Positions 34,150 to 47,040 of a stretch of DNA of 64,000 bases are shown here, piece after piece (position 1 is the stretch's first letter; each line of letters begins with the position of its first letter). The DNA is from Ctenosaura bakeri (lineage: Eukaryota > Chordata > Lepidosauria > Squamata > Iguanidae): the NCBI GenBank assembly GCA_948474755.1, contig CAOLHI010000250.1:372001-436000 (forward strand), given 5' to 3'. The position numbers were made by a program, and so were the translations under genes. The notes under the pieces are model-generated. The model searched no databases, was not told where the DNA came from, and saw only the letters and a list, made by a program, of their open reading frames with translations.

Positions 34150-36132
34150 CATGTCTCCTGAATATGAAATCTCCCTTAAACCATTTGCCCATTCTAATAC
34201 TGATTTCTCTCTTATTTCAGAAATGGAACTTCATGTGAGTGCCGATACAAATTCATCTGCTGCAATATTTCTGCTTCATTGCAAATCTATGAGGGTAAAA
34301 GGAAGAGCATCAAGGGAAAATAATCAGTTGTTAAACCATGCAGTTCTGGGCAGGACTTCATTCTTCTTTCAACTTTCATGCAATGTTTAGTGTTTTATAA
34401 ACTATCAGGGAGGAAGAGGAGGAGGAGTTGGGGAGGAGTTGCTATATATCATCACATCCCAAAGCAAGAGCCAGGACTTCAATTCATGTACTGATTGTTT
34501 GGGAGCAGCAAGTATACTTTGTTCCAGATTACTAATGTATATATACTCCTGGCATGTTTTAGTATGACACACATTGCTTGCTAAACATGTTGTCCCAGAT
34601 TAGTAGTAATTGTCATTGTCATTGTAGTCGTCTAACTTACATGTAGCTTTTTTAACATGAATGTGAACAAAAAGATCCAAAAAGAAACAAATTACAATAA
34701 AAGCATTGTGAGAATAAAGTCTTGCACTAATTTGTTTCAAAATATCATCTAGCAATCTAAACACGGTAAACAGTTTAATTTGTTACCCCAAAACAGCAGT
34801 ACAATCATTATTTTTAGCATTTTTGCTGGGTTTTAAAACAGAAATGGAAAGAAGGGGAGAATGAAAGGGAGGGAAGAGAGGAAAAAATGTACCTGGGATA
34901 TGCATGTGAGCCAGGCATATACATTAGTACAAGCTGAGTATTGCTGTGATCCAATAGTTATTCTGGTGGCACATGTATATCAATGCTGTCGGTGTAGCTA
35001 CTCTGGTCTAGAGGCCTCCCCTGAATACACAAGGGCAGGAGAAGACAAAGGTCGAAAAAAGGCTGTTCATCCCCCACCCATCTCAGAAAATGACAGAAAC
35101 TGCTTCTGTGTTCTCAGGTATATAAGGAGAGCCAAGATGGCTGCCAGGCACAACTCCATAGCCATTCACTGGCCAGGAGATGAGGCTGAGCCCAAGGCCA
35201 TTTCCACTCTAGACTGTTATAGTTGTTACCCTGCTTGCTTAGGACTCCATTAAAGGATTCCCAAAAAGCTGTCAAAATCGTCTCTTGTGAGGAAAAATTA
35301 GCTCTGCACTGCTTTAGCTATGCAAAGAGGACAGGGTATTTAGGATCTTTTTAATCCAATGTTTACGGAGTCAGGCCCAGTCAAAAATCACACAAATTGT
35401 TCAAATTTAAGTATTTTATTGACATAGATGTAAAGTCCCTACAATCACTCAGCTGCATTCACTACAACAAGCATACAAGACTATAGAAAGTTAGAAAGAG
35501 ATGAAAATTAGGAGAGAGAGAGACATAAGAGTTTGATTTAATACTATACCAATCCAGAAGTCTTCAGCTGGGAGAAAACGATCTCAGCCACGCCTTTAGA
35601 GGCTGAGGGGAGCTTACCAGGTTCATGGTTTTGCAGATCTAAGAGAACTCCCAACTCTAAGCTCTCAAAACTCCAAAAAGAATCTCTCAAACTCCCAAAC
35701 TCTGAAAAAGAAACTCTCAAACTCCCAAACTCCGAAAAAGAAACTCTCAAACTCCAAAAAGGAGAAGGAAAAGGGACTAGTTATATTGTTGACCGATGTC
35801 CTGTGAAACCAACGGTTGCATCTTTTTATTAAGATGGATCATTTTCTTTTGTAGTTCAAAGAAAATACAACCAAACATCCTTGTAGTTTCCTGCAAGATC
35901 AATATCTCTCCGTAGATGCATACCTCAAAGTGTCAAATTCCAGGCTGTCCCAGAGAGTAATTGTCTCCTGATTGCTCTTGAAACTCCATTCCAATGGCTT
36001 GCGAGCCTTTTACAAGATTACCCAGGATGTATGACAGAAAACAGAGCTCTCCTACCTATGTGTCCTTCCAGTATATCTCTATGGCTCACTATGTTTGATA
36101 TAAAATAATTAGGATCCTCAGAACATGGTTTT
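34150..36132. other. Unassigned stretch with a MITE remnant and a minisatellite
   Basis: A 5' remnant of MITE family A (GGCCATTTCCACTCTAGACT) lies at about 35197-35225. A minisatellite at 35640-35760 is listed separately. Around 35405-35430 a minus-strand AATAAA hints at an LTR, but no ends support it. Confidence 0.4.
35640..35760. repeat. Minisatellite, about 33-bp unit
   Basis: Units of the form CTCTCAAACTCCCAAACTC then GAAAAAGAAA repeat about three and a half times, with diverged units at the left edge. The minus strand stays open across them and yields a repeated short peptide (VSFSEFGSLR), an effect of the unit length being a multiple of three. Confidence 0.8.
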
Positions 36133-36325
36133 TAGGTGTGTTAGGGGGCTTACATAGTGCTATTATTCAACATCCTGTGGAATTCTGGAGTTTGGACTTT
36201 ACTGAGGCCAAAGAACTCTCTGACTGAGAATTCTAAATACCTCTCCCTAAACTGCAAACCCCAGGATTTCATAGGATGTTGAAAGTGGAATGATAACACT
36301 ATAACAGCCTACTGCGAAAATGGCC
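36133..36325. mobile_element. MITE family A (long form), degraded
   Basis: ATAGTGCTATTATTCAACAT at the left and GAAAGTGGAATGATAACACT at the right are the family arms; the right end GCGAAAATGGCC is kept. The left end is damaged, so no duplication can be read. Confidence 0.7.
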
Positions 36326-39072
36326 CAAGACTGTCCAGCTTCCTATCTGCATCAAGTACAAGGGTGTTGCTCAAGGAGGTACAAGATACCTTCCACCACA
36401 ACATCTTTAAAGGTACTTGTACTGACACAATCTTGGGTTATGCCAGAGTAAGCCACCAACAGAATTCAGATCCATATGTCCAAAAAGATATTTACTTGGA
36501 GCACACAACCATAGAACACTGGTTCATGCATAGCTAAAGCAGTAAGCATTGTTCTGACCATTGAACAATGAATAGTGGATATTTGTCTTTCCAACCTTGG
36601 AGTGTGAGTTTTTTCACTGGAGTAAGAACAATTCAACCACATTGCCCATCCAGGCTCTATCCAGTTCATAGGCATATCATTTAAAAGCACATGTACATAT
36701 ACAAATATCCCAAAAAAATATAATACAAAATTAATATGCAGCAATACAACCAGAAAGGATCCAGCATTCAATTTTATCACATCATACTGTATGCCGTATC
36801 TGTATTTCATTTCTGCCATTTTGTTGAAGTGTTATTTTCTTTCTTAAAAGACACAGCGATGTCCCATATACTTGAAACATCAGCTTTTCCTGAATTAAAA
36901 ATACTTAATGTGGGCAGTTTTTCCATTACTTGATTTCCATAGGTCATCAGGACAGTCTTGCCCTTTATTGCTCTCAGTTCCAACTAATTTGTCATAAAAC
37001 TGAATGCTTTCCAATAAATGTTTGTGGGGTTTTTTCCTCTTATGATACAATTACTGCTTTTAAAACATCAGGAATGGATGATACCCCACCCTCCATTATC
37101 AGGGGTGGACTTATATGGCCCTCCCTTTGTTGTTGAATTGCAGTTTCTTCCCCAGCATTTTCTCTGGTGTGGATTGGAACAGAATGCTTAAGTTGCAGTC
37201 CAACAACTTCTGGAAGGCCACACAATTCACACCCTTGCCTTTTACAGACATCAAAGTTATTGTACTTGTAGCTATTGCCATACTATACCAGATAGTAAAT
37301 GATATATAAATTGCACTGTTGAAAATGGCAGCAATTCTTAATCTGATCCTGTCAATTGATTTAATGCATAGATCCTAAGATCATACACTTTTATATGATT
37401 TCAAACTAGGATTTGAAATTAGCCCACAGAAGGAGAATCAATCATTTAAATACTACGGGTTGGGTCCAGAGTTACCCATGTTTTAAGTAAACCTATTGAC
37501 ATCATGTCTAACTTCCCCCTAGTTCCACTGGCCCTACTCTGATTTCCCATTGATTTGAAAGAGTCTAATCTAAGCATGATTAAATCTGGATCACAGCGAA
37601 CATCAACAAATATTCTTTATCAGTGAACAAACTACATATGGAAGGGGTCAGATATACTAATATTTTCCAATGCATCAGTTATTAATAAATAGTATAACCA
37701 GTTCTTCAAAAGAGGCAAGTGCACAAAATAACAATAAAATTCTATACAACAGTCAATACAAACAGTACAGGATGCAGAAGTGTCAAAACAATCTTATAGT
37801 TAAGTATGGAAGAATTAATATATACATAAGGCATAGCATTATTATTTTTTATAGAGATTCAGGGGCTACCAATCCCATTAGGATCCACTATTTTTAATTC
37901 TTCTCTCTTATAACCTTACAGTCTTTATTAGCTGTAAAGTTCCTGAGAAACATGTAACTAAGAACCTAAGAAGAACCGTATTAAATAGACCAAAGGCTTA
38001 TCTTGCCAAATGTTTTGTTCACGTACTGACCAACCAGAAACCTATGGGAAGCCCAAAATCAGGAAATGAGTGCAATTGTACTTTCTGTTAATGTTCTCCC
38101 AACGAAGATACTGAGGCTTACTGCCTGTAATACTGGAGGAAATAAATATCCATCATGACTAGGAGGCACTGATAGCTGCTGATAACTCCAGCCTCCATGA
38201 GTATGTCCAATGCACTTTCAAAATTGTCCAAGCCAACAACCATCATAGACAGCTAGACCAATACATTCTTTATACTTTCAAGAATCCATATAAAAACTTC
38301 AGTCACTAAGAGCATTAAAGTCCATCATCCATAAATAGCTTCCTAATTCCACAAAGATACCTTCATGGAGTGACTGTAAAAGTTATTGTGCTGAAATTAG
38401 AAATGTAGTGTGGGGATACCACCAGTCCTATGGATTCTCTGTAATGGTTGCACTGTGAGGGAAAGGTGGCAAAATTGTCTTTACTCAAGGGTAAACTGGA
38501 CTGCTTCTGCTTTCTTCATGCACAAAGAAAAACCACAAGGAAAAAAAATGTACCCTAGTGTGTTTACACAGGTGAGTTGAGGGGTGGATTGAAAAGAATG
38601 TCAGCAGCTGTGCAGAAAATAAGAGATGTGAATTATGACAACATCCCTGCTTTCAGTACTGTGCTATTTAATATACACATTGGAAAAAGCTGAATACAGC
38701 ACTGGTGAAAGGTGAATAGCATACTAGGATGACAGGCACAGAGTCTGACATTCTTCCCATATAGAGGAGGTAGACCATTAGCTGTGGTGCTAGAAAACCT
38801 CTTCGTACCAACTCTATCCAAAAACCCACAGTACTGATCTGAAAAGGTCATGCTATGGTCAAAATTAGAGGACTTAGTAGGCCCCAATCCTTTCAGCTGT
38901 AGTGCGGTTATTTCAGCATTCATTTTGAGGTGTATAATTTAGTCAAAGCTTCATAAAAATTACTTTTAAAGAAAATAATTTGAATTACTAATTGCAACTG
39001 GAGTTAGACCTTTTGAATCAATGGATTTTACACAACCTGCCCGGAAGATTCTGGGAGCTGTAGTCCAAGAAC
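36326..39072. other. Unassigned stretch
   Basis: No gene is recognised. A repeat ending CAGTCCAACAACTTCTGGAA lies near 37060-37225, and a possible diverged family C fragment near 37470-37595. Confidence 0.4.
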
Positions 39073-39437
39073 TGTTGTTGTTAATTATTTGCAAGTCAGC
39101 GTCAACTTATGTTCACCCTCTGAATGAGACACTCTAAGGCCCCCTATTCTTCAGGAGCTCTGCTCAGGTCTTAAAATTCAGGGCTCTGGCTTCCTTTGTT
39201 AAGGCAATCCACTTGTTATGCTGCCTTCCTCTTTTCATACAGGCTTCCATTTTTCCCCATTTTTTCATGAATGGAATTCTGTCCATCATTCTTTGGATTG
39301 AAGGCAGCTGTACACAGAAATGGACCAAATTCAGGATTCACATTCATTCTTGGTCGGCCCACAAGACATCCTTGTGATTTGGCATAGAAAGTAAGGAGGT
39401 CTTCCAATACCTCTTCTTCTATGAGAATCTTACCCAT
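39073..39437 (-). mobile_element. Element with a BovB-type tail (minus strand)
   Basis: The left edge GTTGTTGTTAATTATTTGCA then AGTCAGCGTCAACTTATG is the complement of a BovB-type 3' tail. The sequence upstream on the minus strand is open for 73 codons (39216-39437), ending MGKNGSLYEKRKAA then stop, but I do not recognise it. It may be a BovB-mobilised repeat or a diverged LINE end. Confidence 0.45.
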
Positions 39438-40009
39438 TAACTACATTCTGGATAAATGCTTCATTATAGGAGGGATGCATTCAAGGAAGCACAATATGCT
39501 CCTAGTTTAACATTTATGGGGAAAGAAGAGATAAGAAAAAGAAAAGAAGCGATATGCACTGGAAATGGCCACTGGTTAGTCACATACACAGTGCTGATGG
39601 GAACCATTGAATCTGTTCTGTTCTTTTGTCTGAACATTAAAGGAGCTATCCAAGGTGCTGAATCCTGTCCCTCAAATTGATTCATCATATGCCAGAATGA
39701 ATGAATGAATGAATTATTGAATTCATTATTGAATTATGTGACTTAGTATCATCTATTACATGGTACTTCATAAAACAAAACAATAAAGGAGACAGACAAC
39801 CCAGCCAAAGATCTACAAATGAATACAAGAAAAGAATTATTATTTGCATTATATCATCAACCCATCAGCTGAATTAGTCGATTTCTTCCTAAAAAGACGT
39901 AATGGTACTCACAACCTCCAACACACTGGGTGTTTCAGCATCACCAGTAGACAATAGTATAAAGTTCTTCCATATCATAACACGTCTGCATTTTCAATTG
40001 TTAATACAG

Positions 40010-40229
40010 AAGTCAGAATAGTGTAATGGACTACCAACTCTGGAGACCAGGGTTTAAATCCCCAGCCAGTCATAGAAACATGGTGGATTACCTTAGGCAA
40101 GTCACACACTCTCAGCCTCAGGGGGAGGCAAAGGCATCCCCCTTTAATAAATATCATCAAGAAAATCCCATGATAAGTTTGTCTTACAGTCATCATGTGT
40201 TAGAAATGACTTGAAGGCACGCAACAATA
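40010..40229 (+). mobile_element. Sauria-type SINE, nearly full length
   Basis: Head AGTCAGAATAGTGTAATGG, A-box-like TAGTGTAATGG at 40019-40029, B box GGTTTAAATCC at 40051-40061, body CAAGTCACACACTCTCAGCC, and tail GAAATGACTTGAAGGCACGC then AACAA. The order matches an RNA polymerase III tRNA-type head plus BovB-type tail. Confidence 0.9.
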
Positions 40230-41777
40230 TAGAAAATGTGTCAGGTAGATGGTCCTTCATGGATACACTGAAGCCCAATCTGTTACGCATTAGTTCTGCA
40301 CAAACTCTGTACATTTCACTGGACCTTGTACAAAAGTTGGTCTTGGGATGAAAGGGGAATGGCCACTAGTTTCCAGTATGCACTCGTTAGACTTATGATG
40401 AAGCCAGCTTCAGTCATGAACTTCACAAACTGCCAGAGTCTAATACCTTTAGGGGTCTAACCACTTAACTGACAAAACATTTGTGAAGGAATAGGTATGA
40501 AACACATGAGTAAAAGTATCAAATATCCCTAAAACATATGTGGATTAAGCTGGTGAAAAGGTGAAATTTCTCTTCCTGCTGAGTGAATGTGCTATTTTTC
40601 TTGGAAACCATACTGCAGGCTTTTTGTGAGTGTGTGTGTGCTTTTTACACAGGTTGACAAAAGACAAGTTGATTTAGCTTGAATGCATTGACATCTTAAA
40701 AGCCTCTCTTTGTGGCATCTCAGCTTGCACATCAACAATTAGGCTGTTTATATGGGGGCCTTTCCCTCTGTTTGCTTGACTTTATGGCACAGTGTGTTGA
40801 TATGAAATTAGACAGCACACTTTTCTGCTTCTAAATGCTTTCCTTGGACGAGAATCTTTACAATGCTGGGCTAATCTTTCTTGACTGATGGTTTATTAGC
40901 ACAGATGACAATTTAAACCCCTCATAGACTATGTTAATCCATCACCTGGCTTTATGATACATATTTTACTTTTGGGGGGGCTCTCTTTCAAGGTGATTTC
41001 TTAAGGTAGATGTCAGAGCTTGTCACCATACATTGTACAAGTGTGGAAAAGTGGTTTGCTGCTGCACATCAGACAAACTCAACTCAATAATGAATGAGAC
41101 CTTTGAAAGAAAATGAGCAATTTTAAGGCTTTTTTTTTCTTGGTTTGCTGGATTCTGGAAGGGCAGTACTGATGCTGGAAGAAGACACAAAGAGGCTCAT
41201 CACCAAACAATGCCCAGCCTTTCTCAAATTACCTAAACTCCAGACATAGCTTATTAAAGTTACGTTGGATATGAATTATGGGGGTTCCTGGAACTTGTAG
41301 ATCTGCTTTGTTTTTTCTCCACCATATTTCGCTGGAGCTTATTCAAGGTGTTTACATGGGGTCCTTTTCATTTTTACTGAATAAGTAAAAGCTCTCTGTT
41401 GCAATCTAGAAATGCTGCCAGTGTGAGAAACATATAAAAAAAAGATCAGAGAGTCAATCATTCACAGCTTCTCATTTAGCAATCTGAGCAGCAGTTCCAT
41501 GAGGCTTTCTCAGTGTCCTATTAGGAGTGGTGGCAAATATCAACTTCCTTCTTTTCTAAAGTGGGAAGGAACAAAGACCTTCCAAATCTCCAACAACCCA
41601 AACAGCTATGAAACTCAAATCCAAAATTAACAAGGAAAAGTTGACAACCAAGAGAGCATGGGTAATGTTTCATGGAAGGCTTATACAATGTTTTCCTCTT
41701 CTGTTTGCAAAAGGCAAAGAGGGTATTCTCAGTGCTGAAAAATATGTGAGTCTCTCTTGATGCCAGAGGGAGCATTA
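40230..41777. other. Unassigned stretch
   Basis: No gene or classifiable repeat is visible. A short GT run is at 40629-40642. Confidence 0.4.
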
Positions 41778-42125
41778 TACCTTCCAATTGTCCCAATTTG
41801 GCAGGGACAGTCTTGAATAATCCTCTGTCATCCCACTTTTTCAACTTCATTTAAAATGTCCCTGATCCCCCCCCCCGCTTTCTCCTCAGCTTACTTCAGT
41901 GGCTGCAAACTGAGTTCAAAGTGCATAAGTAGCTTGCACTCAATTAACTCAGAAACAAGGAGAGAAGAGGACAGAATTCTGTCCCTCCCAGTAGACTCAG
42001 ACAAAAGCAAACTGCCTCTTTTTTCTTGAGATCTTCCTCATTTATAGCTTTTGTAGTCTTGACCACACTCTGATACTGCTTGACTACAGATGTTCCAGTT
42101 TTCATCTGTGCAATGTTGAAAGGTA
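41778..42125. mobile_element. TA-flanked MITE, family G
   Basis: TACCTTCCAA at the left and TTGAAAGGTA at the right are inverted ends (9 of 10), each bordered by TA (41776-41777, 42126-42127). That fits a Tc1/mariner-type target duplication. The 348-bp interior is non-coding. The interrupted relative is at 22407-23611. Confidence 0.6.
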
Positions 42126-42127
42126 TA

Positions 42128-42854
42128 GAATATTCATTCATTTATTCATTCATTCATTTGGCGCTCAAGGCAACAAGCTAGGTCCTACATTTGATGCCAA
42201 GTTTAAAAACTAATTACAGAGTCATGTTTTAAATCTGTAGTTATTAAGCTGGTGACTTAGAAAACTCCGAGAATTATAAGGACTAAAATAATTGGTAGTT
42301 ACAGATGCATTGCCTAGAGTTATGCATTCTTGACTGATTTATATTCATGATCCCTAGATATTCACTAGCTTAGGGAATAAATAGGGAGTGTGACAGTCCC
42401 CCAGTCCCCACTTACAAGGCAACAGCTGCTGCAAATGACAAGGATCTTCTCATCAATCAGGAGGAGCTGACCAACTTTTCCAGTCCCCTGCTGCGAATTA
42501 TCGCTGGGCATGGGGGAACTGCAACAGGAACCCTACTTCTGGCAGTCATTCCAGAAATCACTTACAGAAGGGGATCTAAACATCAGTCTGCTGCTTCTTG
42601 ATTGACAGGTGAACAGACCTCTGTTGCTCCCAGCAGCAGCTGCCCAGTACGTAGGATGAAGGCGATCAGGCTGGCAGATACTACTTAGTTATGTAAATAG
42701 GATGGTTATTTAGCTAAATAGCTGATAGAGAATTCAAGTCTATATCCAAAGTTTGGGAAAGTTGTTTAATTTTTTATCTGTATCTCCCTAACTGGAACTC
42801 ATATATGTCTGCTTGATTACAGTGTGCTATCAACATCCCCTCTCCAGATGAGAT
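42128..42854. other. Unassigned stretch
   Basis: A short ATTC run (42129-42157) borders the MITE; nothing else is recognised. Confidence 0.4.
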
Positions 42855-43288
42855 TTTTGTTGTAGTTGTGTTGCCTTCAAGTCATTTCCACTTATGATAA
42901 CCCTAAGGCGAATCTATTATGGGGTTTTCTTGGTAAGATTTGTTGTGGGGGGGGTGCCATTCCCTTCCTCTGAGACTGAGGCTATTTCTGCACTGCACTT
43001 TACAGTGCTATTATTCCACTTTCAACATCCCGTGAAATCCTGGGGTTTGCAGCTTAGGGAGAGGCATTTAGAACTCTCAGCCAGAGAAATTTTTGGCCTC
43101 AGTAAATGACAAGCTCCAGAATTCCACAGAATGTTGAAAGTGGAATAACAGCACTATAATGGTATAGTGCAGAAATGGCCTGAGAGAGTGTGACTTGCCC
43201 AAGGTCATCCAGAGTATTTCAGTGGCCAAGCCAGGATTTGTACCAGAGTTCTAGTCCAGCACTCAAATCACTATACCACAATGGCTCA
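42855..43288 (-). mobile_element. Sauria-type SINE split by a MITE
   Basis: Tail TTTTGTTGTAGTTGTGTTGC at the left, body to 42979, MITE, then GAGAGAGTGTGACTTGCCCA from 43184 and the head (AATCACTATACCACAATGGC) at the right. Removing the MITE and one TGA restores the SINE. Confidence 0.9.
42980..43180. mobile_element. MITE family A (long form), inside a SINE
   Basis: Ends GGCTATTTCTGCACTGCA and GTGCAGAAATGGCC; perfect TGA duplication (42977-42979, 43181-43183). The extra central segment with CTCAGCCAGAGAAATTTTTG marks the long form. Confidence 0.9.
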
Positions 43289-43344
43289 GATGAAAATTTG
43301 CATGTCATCATTTCATTCTTTAGTCATCACAGGAAAAATCTGGG

Positions 43345-43480
43345 GACTAAATCCTATTGTTAGTCCCATCTAGAGTAGATTCATTAAATCAATGGTAGTT
43401 TGGTAAGTCAACACTTATGCAAGTTCCAGTAATTCAATGAATGGATCTTATCTAGCTGGATCTTCTCTAGCTGATGATAG
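43345..43480. repeat. Foldback repeat, family C
   Basis: CCTATTGTTAGTCCCATCTA at the left and TATCTAGCTGGATC at the right are imperfect inverted repeats; homologous to 1487, 6434, 24368 and 57421. Confidence 0.5.
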
Positions 43481-43935
43481 GACTGAGTCTTTTATGTTTT
43501 AGTCTAAAGGAGTGGTGGACAACTGTTGGACAGTAAGGTCCCACATTTGGAGGGCTGCAATGCACTCCATACCCCCTGCAAAGAATTCAAAAATCTTATT
43601 TGCCATGTTTTGGGTTCCCTTTGGGCTATTTTAGGCCCGGAAGAGGCCTTTTACAAGCCATGGTCACCTCCTGGTTACCTTTTGTCTTTAAAAAAGACTT
43701 TCTTGGGCCTGAAATGGTATGGGGGTGACACTTGAAAAAAATGCCCCTCTACCCCTTAGAAGCTGTTGAGAAGCATTCTGGGGCCAAAATATTGACCTCT
43801 GGTGGGCATAAAAATGACCCTGGGAGCTACACATGGGCCATGGGCCATACTTTGCTCTTAATGCTAATTTGAAGAAAGAGTGAGATAAAATTGTCCCAAA
43901 AAGTAAATGTAATGCCTTGCTGGGGGAAAATTGTA

Positions 43936-44158
43936 TAGTAGTAGTAGTAGTTGTTGTTGTTGTTGTTGTTGTTGTTGTGTGCCTTCAACTCATTTCCAAC
44001 TTATGGCAACCCTCAGGCAAGCCTATCACAGGGTTTTCTGGAGGAGGAGGATATGGGATATTCCCAAGCTTGCCCAGTGGGTTTCAACAGACAAGCAGGA
44101 AATAGAAGCCTGGTCTCAAGGATTGCAATCCAACACTCAAACTGCTACACACATTGCT
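43936..44158 (-). mobile_element. Sauria-type SINE with an expanded trinucleotide tail
   Basis: The tail at the left has grown into a microsatellite: about five TAG units (43936-43950), then TTG units to about 43978. The SINE follows (GTGTGCCTTCAACTCATTTC, GGGTTTTCTGGAGGAGGAGG) with the head near 44140-44158. Valine- and cysteine-rich open frames across the repeat are artefacts of it. Confidence 0.85.
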
Positions 44159-47040
44159 TACTAATAATTCTGGAGCAACTGCAAAATAAAGCCCACAATA
44201 AAGCAGGTTCTGGGGGAAATGGAACACATACTGGACAGCACAGAGTGTCTGGATTTGGCTGTGAAATGATGCAGTAGTGTATATGAGTAAAAATGAAAGA
44301 AAGCTGTTCAAGGATCCAGTATCAACAGACTCTGACAGACTTACAGTTATAAGGGCTTTAGGAAAGAACATCGTATACTGAAGGCAAATTTCTGCCCTCA
44401 GAAGTATACAGCACAAGTGTTTTTTTTCTAGTATGGGAAACAGCTGAGGAATCAGAAGGAAGGGACCATAAAGGATTAATAAGAACAGAATAGATTATCA
44501 TCAGGTGGAGGAGGATACCCAGTATTTGACTTTTGGAGACCATGAACCCTTTTCATGCTTCTGGCATTAATCTGTTTAGTAGGAAAAGAACCCTGCAACT
44601 GCTAATTCTCTCACACTTCTCTGAATCAGAGTGAATGTGTGAACAAGTTACAGTATAATTCAGATGTAATAAAGCAGGCATAGCTGCCTTCTGTAAATGC
44701 TCTCAAGAGATGATAAATCAGTTTGCAGACAGCAAGGGACCAGTGTTGTAAAAATTAGCAAGCATGAATTAAGTTTTGCAAAAGTGAGATACAGATGCCA
44801 ATAAAAGGCTTTGTATGCGTCAGTTTTATCTGCTGTGGAGGGGGGGAAGTCCTGGGTTTTGAAAAAGATGTTTAAAAGGTATTTCCTGTTTTGTTTCCAG
44901 TTTTCATCAGCTGAAATGTACCGTGAAATGCCTGAACTGTGGGCAAGTCAGTAAAAGATACTAAAACCTGCATATATTTTTCAAGCAGGATGAAGAATAC
45001 GAAAACAATTCTGCTCCAGGATCTGTGAAACAAAAGTATTAGTTATGGTTTGGAATGATTTTCTTTTTCTTCAAAGAATCAACCAGTTCACTGCCTGTAG
45101 CTGGCTCTGCCATTGGACAAATGGGACAATTGTTCTCCAACTCTCCAGATGAGGAATGAGAAGGTCAGCTGTGGGGTGGAGTACAGATTCAGGCCAGTTA
45201 TGATGCATTCTTTTTTATGATGAAAATGTTTGGACTGGGATTCTGGAATTATGTTGAATGGCTGTCATTCTATCAAATCACTCAGCATCTGCATATTGTC
45301 TGCATGGTCTTCCTTGGACTTTTTAATAGATTGGCTTCTATACTTAATATATTGACTTTTCCAACTTCAACAGAACTATTTCTATAGCATGTCTTCTTAA
45401 TCATGAGTAGGTTTATAAATCTGGTTTCTGCAAGAGAGATTGCAGATTACATTCCCATTGCTGTGGCCACTCTTTTAAGTAACGCCCATGAAATTTCATC
45501 CATATGAGCTTTGATTCTTAACTCTGCTTTCAGTTTTAGTACAGTTTATCTCTTGCCAATATTCTGAAACAGAAGTTTCTTGGCTAGATTGTATATGATC
45601 TTCTCATACAGTGGAAATGGTATAAGAAGTTTTTCTGAGGGTAAGGAGCCATACTGCAAAATATGGCCCACTGTCTATGTAATGGGATATAGCTTGATGG
45701 CCAGTCATTGAGCTTCTACTGCTGATTTCTGTTTACAGTAATAACCACATGCTTGCAGTTTGTTCTATTGCTGTCTTTTAGGTCACACATCTTTGTTCTT
45801 GTTCATAGTAATCAGAGTACAAATTGATACGACTATCCATCTCAAGTGATGCCCCAATTATTAAGATGCTTATATAGAACAGGTAGAATATCACTGCACT
45901 ACTGGGGCTGAGAGGAACAGTGAGGTAACAGTGTAAAGCAGTTTGCTTTCATTCCCACTGTGAGTAGACATATGAGGAGAAGCAGAAGGTAGACAATACA
46001 GCAGACAAGGAGTGTATGAAAGAGATGGGCAACTTCCTGGAGTTGAGGTTGGTCATTGTACCCCCTGCTGTGTATCCTTTTACTTTTGTCAATGCAGCTT
46101 TTGCCACTTTTCAGCACTGGCTGCTGAGTTTTCAGGTGTTTTCACTGAAACTCTGGCCACAGTTCTTTGTGGCACAGGGTGTGCCTGTGTGTCCTCCAGC
46201 ACCATAGAGTCCCGTAAGGCGTCAAAGAAGAAAATCTACTTCTGTTTCTGTACTGGAAGAAAGACCAAGATTGAGAGAAAGCCATCACAATACAGTTTAG
46301 TAATGGAGTGGGCTCAAAAGAGAAATGGGCTGCCCATGCCTAACATCTAGCTTCACATCTGGCTATTTGTGCCTCCTGGAGTTATGAAGGATGAAGGGAC
46401 AACCCCTTTCTCAACAACTTTTTTTTTCTTCAAATAATGGGAGCTGCCCTACTAAGTACTCCTGTATCTTCTCCCATAGTCCTGTGGCATATGCATCTTA
46501 CTATAATGGAAAATGCTGAGCCATTCCATCAAACAGCAAAGCAGGATCTCTAAAACTGACATTCCAGTGATATAATCTGTGGAAACTTGAAGGATTAGGA
46601 ATGTTATTTGGAGCTTGAAAGAAACTGGAAACCACTGCTATTCGTGGCCTCTCCATTTCTTAGTAACAACACAAAGCATCTTAGAATATTTTGACAAAGA
46701 TTCTTGCTGACTTTTAATTTATAAGAAGTGGCACTTCAGATTTGAGTAGGGTTTTCTCTGTGGAGCACTCTGACTGTGGAACTCCTTGCCAAGAGAAGTT
46801 AAGCTGGCTCCATCTGTTTCAAGTTTCTGGCAAGCAGCTAAAACAGTGTTGGTCCACATGGTTCAGAATCAGTCTGCTTTGTTTGTTTTTAAATTATTAA
46901 GGACTATTTTTGTTTGTTTGTAAAAGTTTCAAAGTATTTTAACTTGTCTCTGCAATATTTGAAATGTTTGTACATGTTGTGCATTGTTTTATCTGCCCTG
47001 GTGGACTGGGAGGTGATGTAAAAATATTTTAAATAAATAG
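44159..47040. other. Unassigned stretch
   Basis: No gene is recognised. Minus-strand sequence near 45240-45610 reads as a long degraded frame with many stops that I could not assign. Confidence 0.35.

Noticed and set aside
35280..36100. Possible minus-strand LTR around the minisatellite
   Set aside because: Only a minus-strand AATAAA and a vague composition shift support it; boundaries are not visible.
43917..44277. Open frames with long valine, serine, cysteine or leucine runs
   Set aside because: The runs translate the TAG/TTG microsatellite and the adjacent SINE.
45240..45610. Degraded minus-strand reading suggesting an old coding sequence
   Set aside because: Too many stops and no family recognised; could not be separated from chance.
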